Shown: positions 33,911 through 44,579, counted from the stretch's first letter. The stretch: 64,000 nt of DNA from Antennarius striatus (GCF_040054535.1 NC_090782.1:24540501-24604500); one strand, 5' to 3'. Notes: generated by a model from the sequence alone, not told the origin. Translations and numbers: made by a program.

Positions 33911-35891
33911 TCTGACCGGGGTCTTTTTCGACTTTGTACTGCGACCTGAAACTGCTTCTGTTAAAGTAAACCTAATAAATTATTATTATTGCATCCAGTT
34001 TCGCCTCCGTCCTCCTTCACTATGTGGTTAACCTAGGCCATAGGACAGGGGCTAGTCAAACTCGCCATAAATCTGGGTTTGTGTTGGTTTGTTTGCTTTC
34101 CACCACTCCATCTCATGGATGAATTGAACCTCAGTGACTCCTGTAACACTTTGCGTGCCTTATGTTGGTACAGCCGGTATGATTTTATCTTTTAGCGAGG
34201 GTGAGAGGTGTACAATATATTCGTGATTATTCTGTTTTTTGTTTGCTGGAGATGTGTCCGTGTTCTTGGATAACAGGCTAATTTCATTGCATTGTTACCC
34301 CCTATGAGGACGCGCTGGCGTCTGGGCTGGTTGTCATCGCTGTGGAAACCAGTGAGTATCTGATTGTTGTGCCACCCAGCGGCTCTTTGGTTTGGGAACA
34401 GCCGATCGATCGACAGAAGAGCCGACATGTCGGAAGTTGATAGTTTAATTGCTGCTCTTTCAATCAAGGCTTTCAAGGTACTATCGAAGGATCATCTCCT
34501 TTCACTTGCCTTATATTATAATGTACAATGTATTGTATAATGTACAGTATAATGTAATGTATAATGTGTAACGAATTGTCTAGTTCTGCAAAGAGAAATA
34601 AAGGTGTGATGAAAACAATTATTTGTGATACTCTAGTGGAGCTGGAGGTTTTGCCTCCTCAACAGGAACCTCCTCCCGTTTTGTCTCTTTTTGGGATTTT
34701 TGTTTGAGTAACAGAAAGAGCTCTTAAATGACAGTTAAGACATAGTCAGTAGTAGCATTTAGCTCATATTTAAAAGTGCAAAATGGAGTGCGATCTTGAG
34801 CTGGCAAAGGAAGAGCTCAAACATGTGAAATTGGCACTTGAGTACAAGGGCTTGACATTGACAAAGGGACATTGGTGCCTCCTACCCCAGTTAGTTCTGG
34901 CCACATTGATGTCACGAGAATCAAAAAGACTTCTCCAAAGTTTGAAGAATCTAACATCCACCTTTTAAGCTTTCTTTGAATGCGAGTGTCGTATTCATTC
35001 AACTGTGAAAAAAGCAGTGTCAAAAGCTCATTGACTACCGACAAAAGTTCCATGGGATACTATCGTAATATCTGCAAAAGTCTCTTATGTTGTCATGCCG
35101 TTAACAACTTAGCTTAAAATTAACAAGCCTTTCCTGTGGATGCCTGCTTGTCAAGCCGCCTTCGAGAATGCCAAACATCCGCTCTCGTCAGCACCGGTGC
35201 TTGCGGCTCCTAGAATGGTTGTCATTTCAACCGCACTTAGACTTGAGTAATCTGGGAGCTGGCGCCGTTTTGCTCCAAGACGAGAATTCTGTTATTCTCC
35301 ATCTGTTATTCTTCAAAGAAATTCAGTTAATATCAATTATTTAACAACAGAAAAAGAGGCATTGGTGCTAAACTGGGCTTTATGGAATTTGGAAGTGTAC
35401 CTTGGGGGTAGATCGACTCCTATTGCCTTTTACAGTGACTGCAATCCTTTAATGTTCCTTCATTCATTGCAAAACCCGAACCAGAGATTGATGGGCTGGA
35501 GTATTTTCCGCCAGCCATGCTATTTGTGCATTACACATATTAGAGATAACAAGAATGCAACTGCTAACATGCTGTCACGCACTCGTGCTACCTAATGAGT
35601 CTTCAGGGTAACTGCTGTGACATCCGTGCCTTGTGTTGCCCTGTCTGTTTCAGGTACCGAGCAGTATGGAAATCAGGTTGTTTTCTTTTATGGCGCAAGG
35701 TGTGCCGCATCCCTGATTGTCCACATGTGTCTCCCAATTAAGATGGATGAGGAGGCTACATCACAGACTGTATCTGCCTTCAAAATCCTCTGACAGGGGT
35801 CTTTTTCGACTCTATCGCGGCCTGCAACTACTTCTGTTAAAGTTAACCTAGTTAACCCAGTTACACTTCCGCCCTCCATCACTAAGTGGTC
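33911..35891 (+). mobile_element. Decayed Ty3/Gypsy-like retrotransposon with LTR remnants
   Basis: Two related segments, 33911-34030 and 35789-35891, share CTGACNGGGGTCTTTTTCGACT, GCGRCCTG, CTTCTGTTAAAGT and CACTANGTGGT, and look like the 3' parts of a 5' and a 3' LTR in direct orientation. Between them lies a gag-like start at 34783 (MECDLELAKEELKHVKLALE). A pol piece from 35158 reads AFENAKHPLSSAPVLAAP, then in another frame GAGAVLLQDE, then TEKEALVLNWALWNLEVYLG and HIRDNKNATANMLSR (35350-35595), which is the RT C-terminus and RNase H of Gypsy elements. Stops and frameshifts are present; integrase and most of RT are missing. Confidence 0.8.
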
Positions 35892-36279
35892 CCAGGACAA
35901 TATCAGGCTCTTGGTCAGACTTGTGTTCAGGTTTAGGCTCAAGTCCAGATTTTGGAACAGAATCAGGTTCAGGACTGGGACCTCAGGTACTGGTACTCTG
36001 GTTCAGGAACAGGTCCAGGTACTTTCAGTGGTTCAGGAACAGATTCTGGTCCTTTCTCTGTCTCAGAAGTGAAGGTGTGGTGTCGAGGCACTGATGCCCG
36101 AGAGTAACACTGGCGCAGGTACAGAAAGAGCTGGTGTTGTGGCTGAGGCAGCCTGCTGCCCCCCTGTGGCTGTCAATTGTCAGTATGCTCTAGGCTCTGG
36201 GTGGCAGAGCCTCCTGCTCAAGCTAGGAGAGACTGGAAAGAGGAAGAGGCTACTGGGTCCATTTTTGGCCAGACTGTAC

Positions 36280-36640
36280 TGTCACGGGTGTGGCCTGGAC
36301 CCAAAAGCAGTACACTAGGGGAAATGTCCACATTCATCGTTTGAACACTAGTTGAAACCTACACCAAATACTCCGGAGATCAGATAGGAAATGGAAAAAC
36401 AGGCAGGATTCAGGAAAAAAAAATCAAATCACGAGGGAATCCAAGAATTGTGAAGGGCAGGATGAGTCTCTACCATCTGGACCTGAACTGAGGTCTGAGC
36501 AGAGCTTAAGTAGGCAGAGCCTGATTGGAGATGGGACGCAGGTGTCTGAAACAACACAGGTGGCAGGAATGAGTGGACTGAGTGGGAGTGGAGTCAGAAT
36601 ACTGACAACACAAGGGGAACCTGGAACTGGGGCTGTGACA
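36280..36640. mobile_element. Solo-LTR-like element, TGTCAC...GTGACA
   Basis: A 361-bp block bounded by TGTCAC and GTGACA, 6-bp perfect inverted ends starting TG and ending CA as in LTRs. The interior holds ACACAGGTGGCAGGAATGAG and GGGGAACCTGGAACTGGGGC, typical of fish LTR elements by recollection. I could not see matching target-site duplications (flanks TGTAC and TCATC). Confidence 0.45.
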
Positions 36641-36849
36641 TCATCAACACACACATTCACACCTACAGACAGTTTGCAGAGACAAATTCAGTTAAACTGG
36701 ATGTTTTCAAAAAGGAAATAGAATTGTTGAAGCATATTAGTTGGTGATTGGATGAATATGAAACGGTTTAGACCACAGGATGAGGACAACAGACGTCTTT
36801 GTGTTATGGCAGTATTCCACTTCCTCCAAGAGTCAAACTCTTCTGGGAC

Positions 36850-37335
36850 ATTTCAAGTGGTCTTCAGATCCCCCTGGTTGCCACAAGACCTCTTAGAAAC
36901 AGCTGAGGTGGCTTCCAAAGATCTTGCATTGATGATAAGTCTCAAGTTAATCCCAGAGGTTCTCAATGGGGTTCAGGTCTGGACTCTGGTGGCCAATCCA
37001 TGTGTGAAAATGATGTCTCCTGCTGTCTGAACCACTCATTCACAGTGTGAGCCCCATGAATCCTGGTATTGCCATCTTGGAATATGGTCCGTGCCGTCAG
37101 GGAAGATGGAATAACCCAGTCATTCAGTATATCCAGGTAGTCAGCTGACCTCATACTGTTTCTGAACCTAGATCTGACCAACTGCAGCAACCCAACATCA
37201 GAACACTGCCCCCACAGGCAGGTACAGTAGGCACTAGCATGATGAGTGCATCACTTCCGCTGCCTCTCCTCTTATCCTTCTTACCCATCTTTCCCTTAGT
37301 CTTCTTCTTAAGGCTACACATCTGTTCAGTCCCAA
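36850..37335 (-). pseudogene. Tc1/mariner-like transposase remnant
   Basis: Minus-strand fragments in the correct order for a Tc1-type transposase: VPTVPACGGSVLMLGCCSWS near 37330-37230, then in another frame SADYLDILNDWVIPS, NTRIHGAHTVNEWFRQQ and ETSFSHMDWPPESRPEP (37150-36965). The DDE-domain aspartate before N.RIH is replaced by glycine (FQDGNTRIH), and a frameshift lies near 37185. Inactive. The inverted terminal repeats were not located. Confidence 0.8.
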
Positions 37336-37699
37336 TCCCTTGAGTTCCCTTCACGTTGTGTGTAGAAATACTCTTACCTCCACTATGAAACATGAGCCCA
37401 AAGTTCTACTGTTGTTTTCTGTCAATTTGATTTCACCAACCGTTTAAGTGATCATCAATCAAGATCATTCAGGATGTTTTTCTGACCACATTTCTCCCTT
37501 AAAGGCAATGGGTCCCCACTGTCCTGCGTTGGACAGTCCTCAACCCAACCATAGTAGTTTCTGCAGTGTCCTGAGATGTTTTCTCTGCTTGATGCGTTCC
37601 AATGATTTGATCCTTCTCAAGCAGACTAACATCTTCTCCATGACCACGACCACATTTCCAGCTGGACTTTCTTTGGTTTTCACAGAGTCTGGGACGACT

Positions 37700-38579
37700 T
37701 CAGTGTAGAAACTTCATTCAAATCCGTCAGATCAATCAGGAAAGGTGTGCACATTTTCCAATTCTTTCATATTTATTGAAATATTTAGAAAATTTCTTAA
37801 AGTTTTAAAAATATTTAATGACTTCATGAATTGTTTCAATCATTTTAATAAATATTCAAATAAAGACAACCTTTTATATTCCATCAATATACAAGAAAGA
37901 TTCTGAAACCTATAGTGTTATGTTATATACCGTATATCATAGTGTTATTTTATAGATCGATCCAGCAATAAATCAATCACTGTAAGAAATACATCTGTAG
38001 GACATCTTTGGTATTTTTATTGGTCGTTTCAACATTTAAATTTCAGTTCTACTTGTTCATGTGAGTCAATGTTGGATATGTGACACATGATGAAGGACAA
38101 ATACCAGCAGGACATTTGTTCTATCAGAGAGCTGAGAAGCAGAAAACAAACCTCAAGCACTGAAGAAAACAACAGAATGTTTGAGAACACATCCAAATAT
38201 GGCCGTCATGGAGAAAACGACAAACTGCATGTTAAGGTAGCATCAGGTCACCTGACCCCAGAGGACCAATAGGACGATGGGAAAGCCGGAACAAACCAAC
38301 AACCCAGCAGCAGAAGTGTTGGACTGTAATGGTGGTGAATGTGTTTTAATGAACTCATATTAAACCAGTGATGTGGATTGGAGACGGTTGTTATGATCAA
38401 GTTTTAAAGATCCTGATCTCCAGGAAGAAAAATGTGTATAAAAAGTAGTAAAACATTTAAATGACACATCTAAGTTTGATAACGTTTGATAAATATTTGC
38501 AGTGAGCCTCCTTTAGACTCTAATCAATAAGCATTGATTACTAGATCCTCATCCCTGATGGATTTGATCAGATCACATT
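37700..38579. other. Spacer with no recognised feature
   Basis: AT-rich DNA between the Tc1 remnant and the MHC-like exon. No coding signal is recognised. Confidence 0.4.
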
Positions 38580-38781
38580 CTAGTGAAGGACCAGTGGACT
38601 CCCTTCCTCCAGCTGCGCTGTGACCTCTGGTTGGGCGGCGACCTCTGGTTGCGCAGCGACCTCCTGCCGCAGTCTCTCAGAGAGCTCAGAGTTGTCCTCA
38701 GGAGACGACTGAGGTGTTTGTGTTTGTTGTTTACTGATGGTCACAAACACAACATGAAGGTTGTTGGTCATGTGGTCCTAC

Positions 38782-39063
38782 CTGTTCTCAGCAGAGAGCT
38801 CCTCCCATTCTCCAAATACTTCCTCCCCCACTCAGGACAGTCCTGGGTGAGGTAATGCTTGTTGTATTCCATCCAAGCTCTGTCATGATCCCATCTGTGT
38901 TTGGTGATGAGAGCCTGAGGTCTGGGAGCGGTCCAGGTCTCTGTCTTCAGGTCCAGGACCAGGAAGTCTTCTCCATTATAACCATGCTGATTAAAACCAG
39001 TAACCTCTCCAGTCTCATCGTCCCACTGACAACCAGTCATCCTCTGGAACATATGGAAACCCG
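38782..39063 (-). pseudogene. Orphan MHC class I alpha-2 domain exon
   Basis: Minus-strand translation contains FQRMTGCQWDDETGEVTGF, then YNGEDFLVLDLKTETWTAPR, then ALITKHRWD, YLTQDCPEW and SSLLRT, the complete alpha-2 domain pattern of fish classical-type MHC class I, including the two cysteines (GCQW and TQDC) that form its disulfide. The 3' end has a good donor (ACAG/gtagga at 38782/38781). The 5' end reads ctctctcggg where an acceptor AG would be expected. No alpha-1, alpha-3 (C1-set Ig) or transmembrane exon is recognisable within several kilobases. The open frame is undamaged, so it is a recent or selected fragment, but not a complete gene. Confidence 0.8.
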
Positions 39064-39509
39064 AGAGAGATCTCAGTCCACTCATCTTCCATCAGCTGAC
39101 GTCACACCGTCTCCATAGAAACACCACCTGCTCCATTCTATTGTGGGATGGACCCGTGTCAGTCCAGTTCATGTGATCTAATGGGCTTTCCTTCTATATG
39201 TATATTATGGGATGGACACCGGTGGTCAGTGCAGCAGAGTGGTGCTGGGGAACCCTTTGACCTCTGACCTGAAGGACTCATGGACCATGTTGTCTTGTCA
39301 AACGGTTGGACTCAAACATTCAGCTGCTCCTCTTTGGACCCAACAGAACCAGCCTGCGTCCCGGTTCCAGTGCAGAACCGCAGCTTCAGAACCCAGCAGT
39401 GATGCTCCTCCAGCAGGGGGTGCTGTCAGCGTGTTGGACCAGCAGGTTCCTGTCGAGTTCTGACTGACGACTGACGGGACGTCCACTGGACTCCTGATGT
39501 CCTCTAGAT

Positions 39510-39575
39510 CAGTGGTCCCCAACCCCCGGGCCGAGATCCGGTACCGGGTCGCAGGACATTAGGTACCGGGCGGCA
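39510..39575 (+). mobile_element. hAT-like terminal fragment
   Basis: Begins CAGTGGTCCCCAACCCCCGG and continues GCCGAGATCCGGTACCGGG, the stereotyped end of a hAT-type non-autonomous element. It is followed by a T run. The opposite end is not seen nearby. A second hAT-like end (GATGTGGCTCTCGGTGAAAATGAG) occurs at about 39845-39875. Confidence 0.55.
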
Positions 39576-39879
39576 CAGAAAGTCTGACTTTCTTTTTTTT
39601 TTTTTTTGAACGTTTGTCCATCTGATCACATGACATCACTTCCTGTTCTCTGTCTCCCTCCAAACTGTGGCTGACGACGACTTCTGGTTCTTCTTCCTGA
39701 TCACAGGTTTGGACTCTGAGGCTCTGGAAGCTGAAGCTCAGCAGAACTTCTTCTTCTGTGGTTTCACAAAGTCTCCTTCCTGTGGTCGTCACTTCTCATG
39801 ATCAGCTGGTAACTGGTGGGACTTTGATTACAGCCATTATATTGATGTGGCTCTCGGTGAAAATGAGTTTGACATGTTT

Positions 39880-40640
39880 TCCATCATCTAACACACAAAA
39901 TAAAAGGAAGTGAAAAGTTTGTTTCCTTCTGGTGATTTGGCGCCTCCTGCTGGTTGGATCAGGATCATCCTGGACGATTCAGCTACCGGATGTCCAATTA
40001 CCCTGTATTTGAAAAGCTTTGCCCCACAGTGATTCGTGGTCCTCAATATCTTTGATTGAATATTGATAAAATCACTTCCATTCTGAAACACTCTGTGTTA
40101 ATGGGCGTGCCTCTAAGCTCCCTCTATCAACACCTCCCTCCGTCCTCATGTTGACATGTGTTTTGTTTCCATGGGCAAAGTGAACACGCGTCCTACGTAT
40201 TTTGCTCTTATTTTTCTCGTGTTTGCTTCTGTTGTTAATAACCGTTGATTTCTCTGCGCTGAGCGTGGAGCTGCTTCAGCTGAACGTGACTCCGTGGCTC
40301 AACACTTCAAGGGCTGATCCTACTGAGACCACCGGTAAACATCGCGAAGGATTCAAAACACACAGTGGTAGCAAATGGGGCAAAATCAGTGAAGACGACG
40401 ACAGATGGTTTCAGACGGCCGTAATTAAAGCTGTGTTTCCCGACAATCATCACAGACAATTAGAGAGCACTTGCTAACAACACTGGGGAGCTAGGCTAAT
40501 GCATTTAATGAGCGGTGTCGTCGCTTTGGATAAACACAGCTCTCAGATCACTTAGAAGAGCGAAAGCTGCTGATTTAGAAGTGTCTTCATCTGCTATGAA
40601 ACTGGTTATGCATTCACTATGACGCTGAGGATACGCCTTA
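39880..40640. other. Spacer with a signal-peptide-like open frame
   Basis: Contains an ATG at 40171 reading MGKVNTRPTYFALIFLVF before a stop. An overlapping +1 frame (40202-40477) carries a leucine-rich stretch and LNVTPWLNTSRAD. The hydrophobic start and a donor-like accaccg/gtaaac near 40334 are suggestive, but the frame is split and no family is recognised. Confidence 0.2.
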
Positions 40641-40649
40641 CGGACATAC

Positions 40650-40650
40650 A

Positions 40651-40708
<58 letters not shown>

Positions 40709-40742
40709 CACACACACACCACACACACACACACACACACAC
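40650..40742. repeat. (CA)n microsatellite
   Basis: Long CA tract with two single-base interruptions. Confidence 0.97.
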
Positions 40743-40867
40743 GACTGAAGCTACCTAGTTAGCCAAATGCTGGCTGACTTCAACGGCTTGTGAGGACCTT
40801 TCAGTGTGTAGCTCTGAGCCAGGTCGTTTCCACACACTAATACCATAGTCTGAACAATGAATGATAA

Positions 40868-41800
40868 AGTTTATCTAAGAAAATGTAATCTGATTACTGT
40901 TTCACCTGCTTTAAGGGAGGATAAGAGCGATTGACCGAGTTATTGATGACCGATCAGTTGATCTGCATGTTGATGAGGGTCGTTAGCAGCCAATCACAAC
41001 TCAGCAATAAAAGATGTGAACCGATCTCCACAGAAACTAATCAATAGATCAATAGATACCGGTGAACAGAAAGAACTGATCGACCAGCAGCAGCAGAAAA
41101 CAAATCAAAGCTTTAACAGTTCGAATAAATGAAGAGAAAAAACGTGGAAAAAAAAACGTGAATTTAGGGTTAGGATTGATGAAAGTATAAAAACATTGAA
41201 AGATTTCAGTTTCACTTTGAACTAAAGAGGAAAAAAAGTTTTAGATAGTTTTTAGATAGAAGAAGTGAACATGTGTCTTGACATTCTTGAAGTTTTTGCA
41301 CCTGAATTCAAATTTAAAAACTATTTTATTTTCGTTAATATAGAAGTTTCAGAATTTAGTTTGGTAAAAAAGAAATCAGATATAATGGCAAAAAGCAGGT
41401 GAACAGATTACCTTTGGAAAGTAATCAGATTACATTTTATTAGATAAACTTAAAATTACATTACAAATGTGGAAAATTTAAGACGGAATAAGTATCTTAA
41501 ACAATATTTTTTACCCGAATGTCTGAAATTTTATATGATAATTGAGTGTTAAACTTTGATCCAGGACTGTCAATATATATTAACCTTCATTTTATTCTGT
41601 AAAACTACTTTCGACGTCAGTCAACTTTAATTTCACATTTTTAAAACGTCTCTAATTTTAAGGTAAACATACAAAGTAGTTAGACACGTTTTCTCCGGAA
41701 GGTTTTAGATTTAAGTTTAGAGAAAAAATACATTCAAACATCATAAAAATTAAAAAACGGGAACGATTTGGATCCAGCCAGCAGGTGGCGACAAAGTATT
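40868..41800. repeat. Duplicated segment, copy B (left part inverted)
   Basis: Relative of 27105-27860. The left part, about 40868-41215, aligns to copy A in reverse orientation and includes about 50 bp that corresponds to the start of the right part (TAATCTGATTAC). The right part, about 41390-41800, aligns in direct orientation. As a result, inverted copies of the TAATCAGATTA block flank the left part. It ends with CCAGCAGGTGGCGAC (41778-41792), which fits a CTCF core motif, at the same relative place as in copy A. Confidence 0.75.
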
Positions 41801-41862
41801 ACATTTCTTCTCTGACGCGCTGAGGCGTTTGAACTGATCACAACATGAAGTCAACAGAAGTT

Positions 41863-41949
41863 ATAAAATAAAATAAAATAAAATAAAATAAAATAAAATA
41901 AAATAAAATAAAATAAAATAAAATAAAATAAAATAAAATAAAATAAAAC
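41863..41949. repeat. (AAATA)n pentanucleotide repeat
   Basis: About 17 tandem pentamers. Confidence 0.97.
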
Positions 41950-42537
41950 AAGCAGTAACCTTCCTCTGATCGTTTCCCTTTAAAGTTCCTGTTGACGGCT
42001 TTGGGGAGGAACCAGAGAACCGGTTTCTGGTCCCGGCTTGTTCCGACATGTCCCGCTCGGTTCTGATGCAGAGCCACCTCTGGCCGCTGGGGGGCGACCG
42101 AGAGACCCGGAACCTTCAGGACTCTGATGTAACCTCCAGGACTTCTGTTTGGTTTACTCTGCGTCAGGCCTCAGGTGCAGAACTTCAGATTCTGTGCAGG
42201 AACAAACCAAAACCTCCAAAACGAAATGGAATGCTTCCAGTATGACTCAGCAGTTTGTCACCAAACGTTCCAAACACAACAATCAGGAAGTGAAGAGGTG
42301 CTTCTGTGCTTTCAGGAACATTTTAGCTTGTTTTGTTTTTTTAAACTTCCATTTTTACAAGTTGAGTGAAAGTTTCCAAATGATGCACGTTTGGGAATTT
42401 TAACTAAATTGTTAAAATTCCCAAACGATTTCTTTTCATTTTCAAAAATGGAACTTTTTGTCAGCCGTGCAGCGAACGTTTGAAAACCCGTTTGTTCACT
42501 GGTGGACCTGAAGGTCCGTCAGCAGGAGCAGATCCTG

Positions 42538-42773
42538 GGATCAGGATCAGGATCGGGATCAGAATTAAGATCAGGATCAAGATTGGGATCAGGATTTGGA
42601 TCGAGATTAAGATCGGGGATCAGGATCAGAGTCAGGATCAGGATCAGGATCAGGATCAGGATCAGAATCAGGATCAGAATCAGGATCAGGATCAGAATCA
42701 AGATCAGGATTGGGATCGGGATCGGGATCAGGATCAGGATCAGGATCAGGATCAGGATCAGGATCAGGATCCA
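42538..42773. repeat. (ATCAGG)n hexanucleotide satellite upstream of gadd45b
   Basis: About 39 hexamers of ATCAGG with ATCGGG, ATTAAG and ATCAGA variants, ending about 225 bp before the gadd45b TATA box. Open reading frames across it (repeating RI or DQ) are artefacts of the 6-bp period. Confidence 0.95.
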
Positions 42774-42845
42774 CATTCCTCCGGTCAGACCTCCAAGCAG
42801 AAAAACCGAGAGTGTGAGGAGGAGGAGGGGGGAGGAAGAGCGCGG

Positions 42846-43005
42846 GGGATTCTCCGAAACCACCCACGTGGGTCTCGGCGTCTCTCGCGCGTTCAGCCAA
42901 TGGGCGCACAGGACGAGGGGGACTCTCTTGACAGCTATGAACCAATCAGAGAGCGAGCGGCCGGGCGGGGCGGGGCTACTCCTACGGCTCCGCGCGCCTA
43001 TAAAC
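42846..43005 (+). promoter_or_regulatory. gadd45b: gadd45b proximal promoter
   Basis: Compact element set upstream of the start: GGGATTCTCC (42846-42855), a perfect match to the NF-kB consensus; E-box CACGTG (42865-42870); CCAAT boxes at 42897-42901 and 42942-42946; a near-kB GGGACTCTCT at 42919-42928; a GC box GGGGCGGGGC at 42967-42976; and TATAAAC at 42999-43005. The 213 nt between the TATA box and the ATG would be the 5' UTR after the first 30 nt. Mammalian GADD45B is an established NF-kB target, so the site fits known regulation. Confidence 0.8.
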
Positions 43006-43218
43006 CCGGAGCCTCTCAGCTGATTTTGCTGCAGATCCGTGAGACGCGCATCCCGAACCGGAACCGGACCAGAGCCTTTTGACCGGAGCCGCTCCGAACG
43101 GACTTAACGGACATTAATCTGGATTAACGCCTCGATTCCAAAAGGATTTTAACGGTTTTTTAACGGATATTCTTCAACCGTACCGCGAAACCTGGTGGAT
43201 TACTGCACCGACTTCAAC

Positions 43219-44031
43219 ATGACTCTGGAGGAGGTGGTCGGTTCCAACAGCACCGAGAAAAGGTACGCAGCCCGGGGCGCGTTCGAAACTCGCGTTCGTG
43301 TTGTTGTTGTTGTTTTTTGTCCTTTTTTTGCGCACTTTTTTTTTTTTTGCGCTCTCTTTGCGTGCGTTTGGGCTCTAACCGCCGCTGTGTTTGCAGGATG
43401 GAGACGGTGAGTCAGGCGCTGGAGGAGCTGCTGGTCGCCGCCCGGCAGAAGGACCGGCTCACGCTGGGGGTGTACGAGTCCGCCAAGCTCATGAACGTGT
43501 GAGTGTTAGGGTGTTCTGGTTCTGATGGGGAACCCTGACACGAACCCCCACCCCCACTTTCACTCACACCTCTCTCTCTCCCCCCCCCTTCCCCATGCAG
43601 AGACCCGGACAGCGTGGTTCTGTGCGTCCTAGCCACGGATGAGGAGGATGAAGGCGACATCGCGCTGCAGATCCACTTCACGCTGCTGCAGGCGTTCTGC
43701 TGCGAGAACGACATCAACATCCTGCGGGTGTCCGGCCTCCGCCGGCTGGCCCGGGTCCTGGAGCAGGACACCCCCGAGGAGGGCAACGGCAACGAGCCCC
43801 GGGACCTGCACTGCATCCTGGTCACCGTAAGTCCCAAAACCGTGCGTAATTGCGCGTCAAAGCGCGCATTTTCACGCGTCTAATCCGCCCTGTCCCCCCC
43901 CCCCCCGTTGCTCGTAGAACCCCCCGGTGCAGCCGCTCCAGTGCCCCGCCCTGGAGAACATCGGCAGCTTCTGCGAGGAGAGCCGCTGCTGCAACCTGTG
44001 GGTTCCGTGTCTGGAGCTCCAGGACCGCTGA
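43219..44031 (+). CDS. gadd45b: Growth arrest and DNA-damage-inducible protein GADD45 beta, complete, 4 exons
   Basis: Exons 43219-43262, 43397-43498, 43601-43826, 43918-44031, GT-AG junctions, 161 aa, the usual GADD45 length and four-exon structure. It starts [10 protein letters not shown]. The motifs [31 protein letters not shown], split over exons 2 and 3, and [35 protein letters not shown] and CEESR define the family. LEELLVAA and [15 protein letters not shown] match the beta paralogue better than alpha or gamma. The protein has an L7Ae-like fold, binds MTK1/MEKK4, MKK7, PCNA and p21, and links stress or NF-kB signals to MAP kinase control and DNA demethylation. Introns are very short (about 91-134 nt), typical of an immediate-early gene. 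Teleosts have two beta copies; which one this is cannot be decided. Confidence 0.95.
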
Positions 44032-44527
44032 CCCGGCCCGACCCGAGTGAGACCGCCCTGAGCGCGGAGAGAGTGGAAAAAGGTCCATGCAGCCGCCCCC
44101 CCACCACCCCCCCTTCACCCCCCTGTCACGGGGGGAACGACGGGCGTTTGATCGGACCGAACCGGAGACTTCCTGCTGCCTGATTGGCTGATGGATGCGG
44201 GCGTGACTCCCGCCGGTCCGGACCGGTTCTGACGGGATGGGTTGCACAGGAGGAGGTCCCGGTACCGCAGAGAGAGGAGAGAACTTTTGTGTGTGTGTGA
44301 CGTCATCTGATGGACCAGCAGTCACGTGACTGACCCGAGGCACAACTGCATGAGCTCACCTGAGCTGCAGCCTTCTGACCTCATCGACCGACAGGACGTG
44401 ACGTCACGTGGTCCTGATTGGTTCTTGTCGCATGCATTGACAGACAAAGACTGATTGATCGTCATCAGCTGATCGGAAGCCGTCCTGATCTGATTGGTTG
44501 TTTTTATTGCTTCTGTTCTCATGTTGG

Positions 44528-44533
44528 AATAAA
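44528..44533 (+). terminator. gadd45b: gadd45b poly(A) signal
   Basis: AATAAA about 500 nt after the stop codon with a T-rich stretch downstream. The 3' UTR of about half a kilobase matches an unstable immediate-early mRNA. Confidence 0.8.
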
Positions 44534-44579
44534 TGGTTGAAAATGAACGTTTTTTTTTCTGTTTGATCATTTAAACGCA

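Noticed and set aside
42480-43082. 200-codon open frame across the ATCAGG satellite
   Set aside because: All frames of a 6-bp repeat stay open; it overlaps the gadd45b promoter and has no conserved content.
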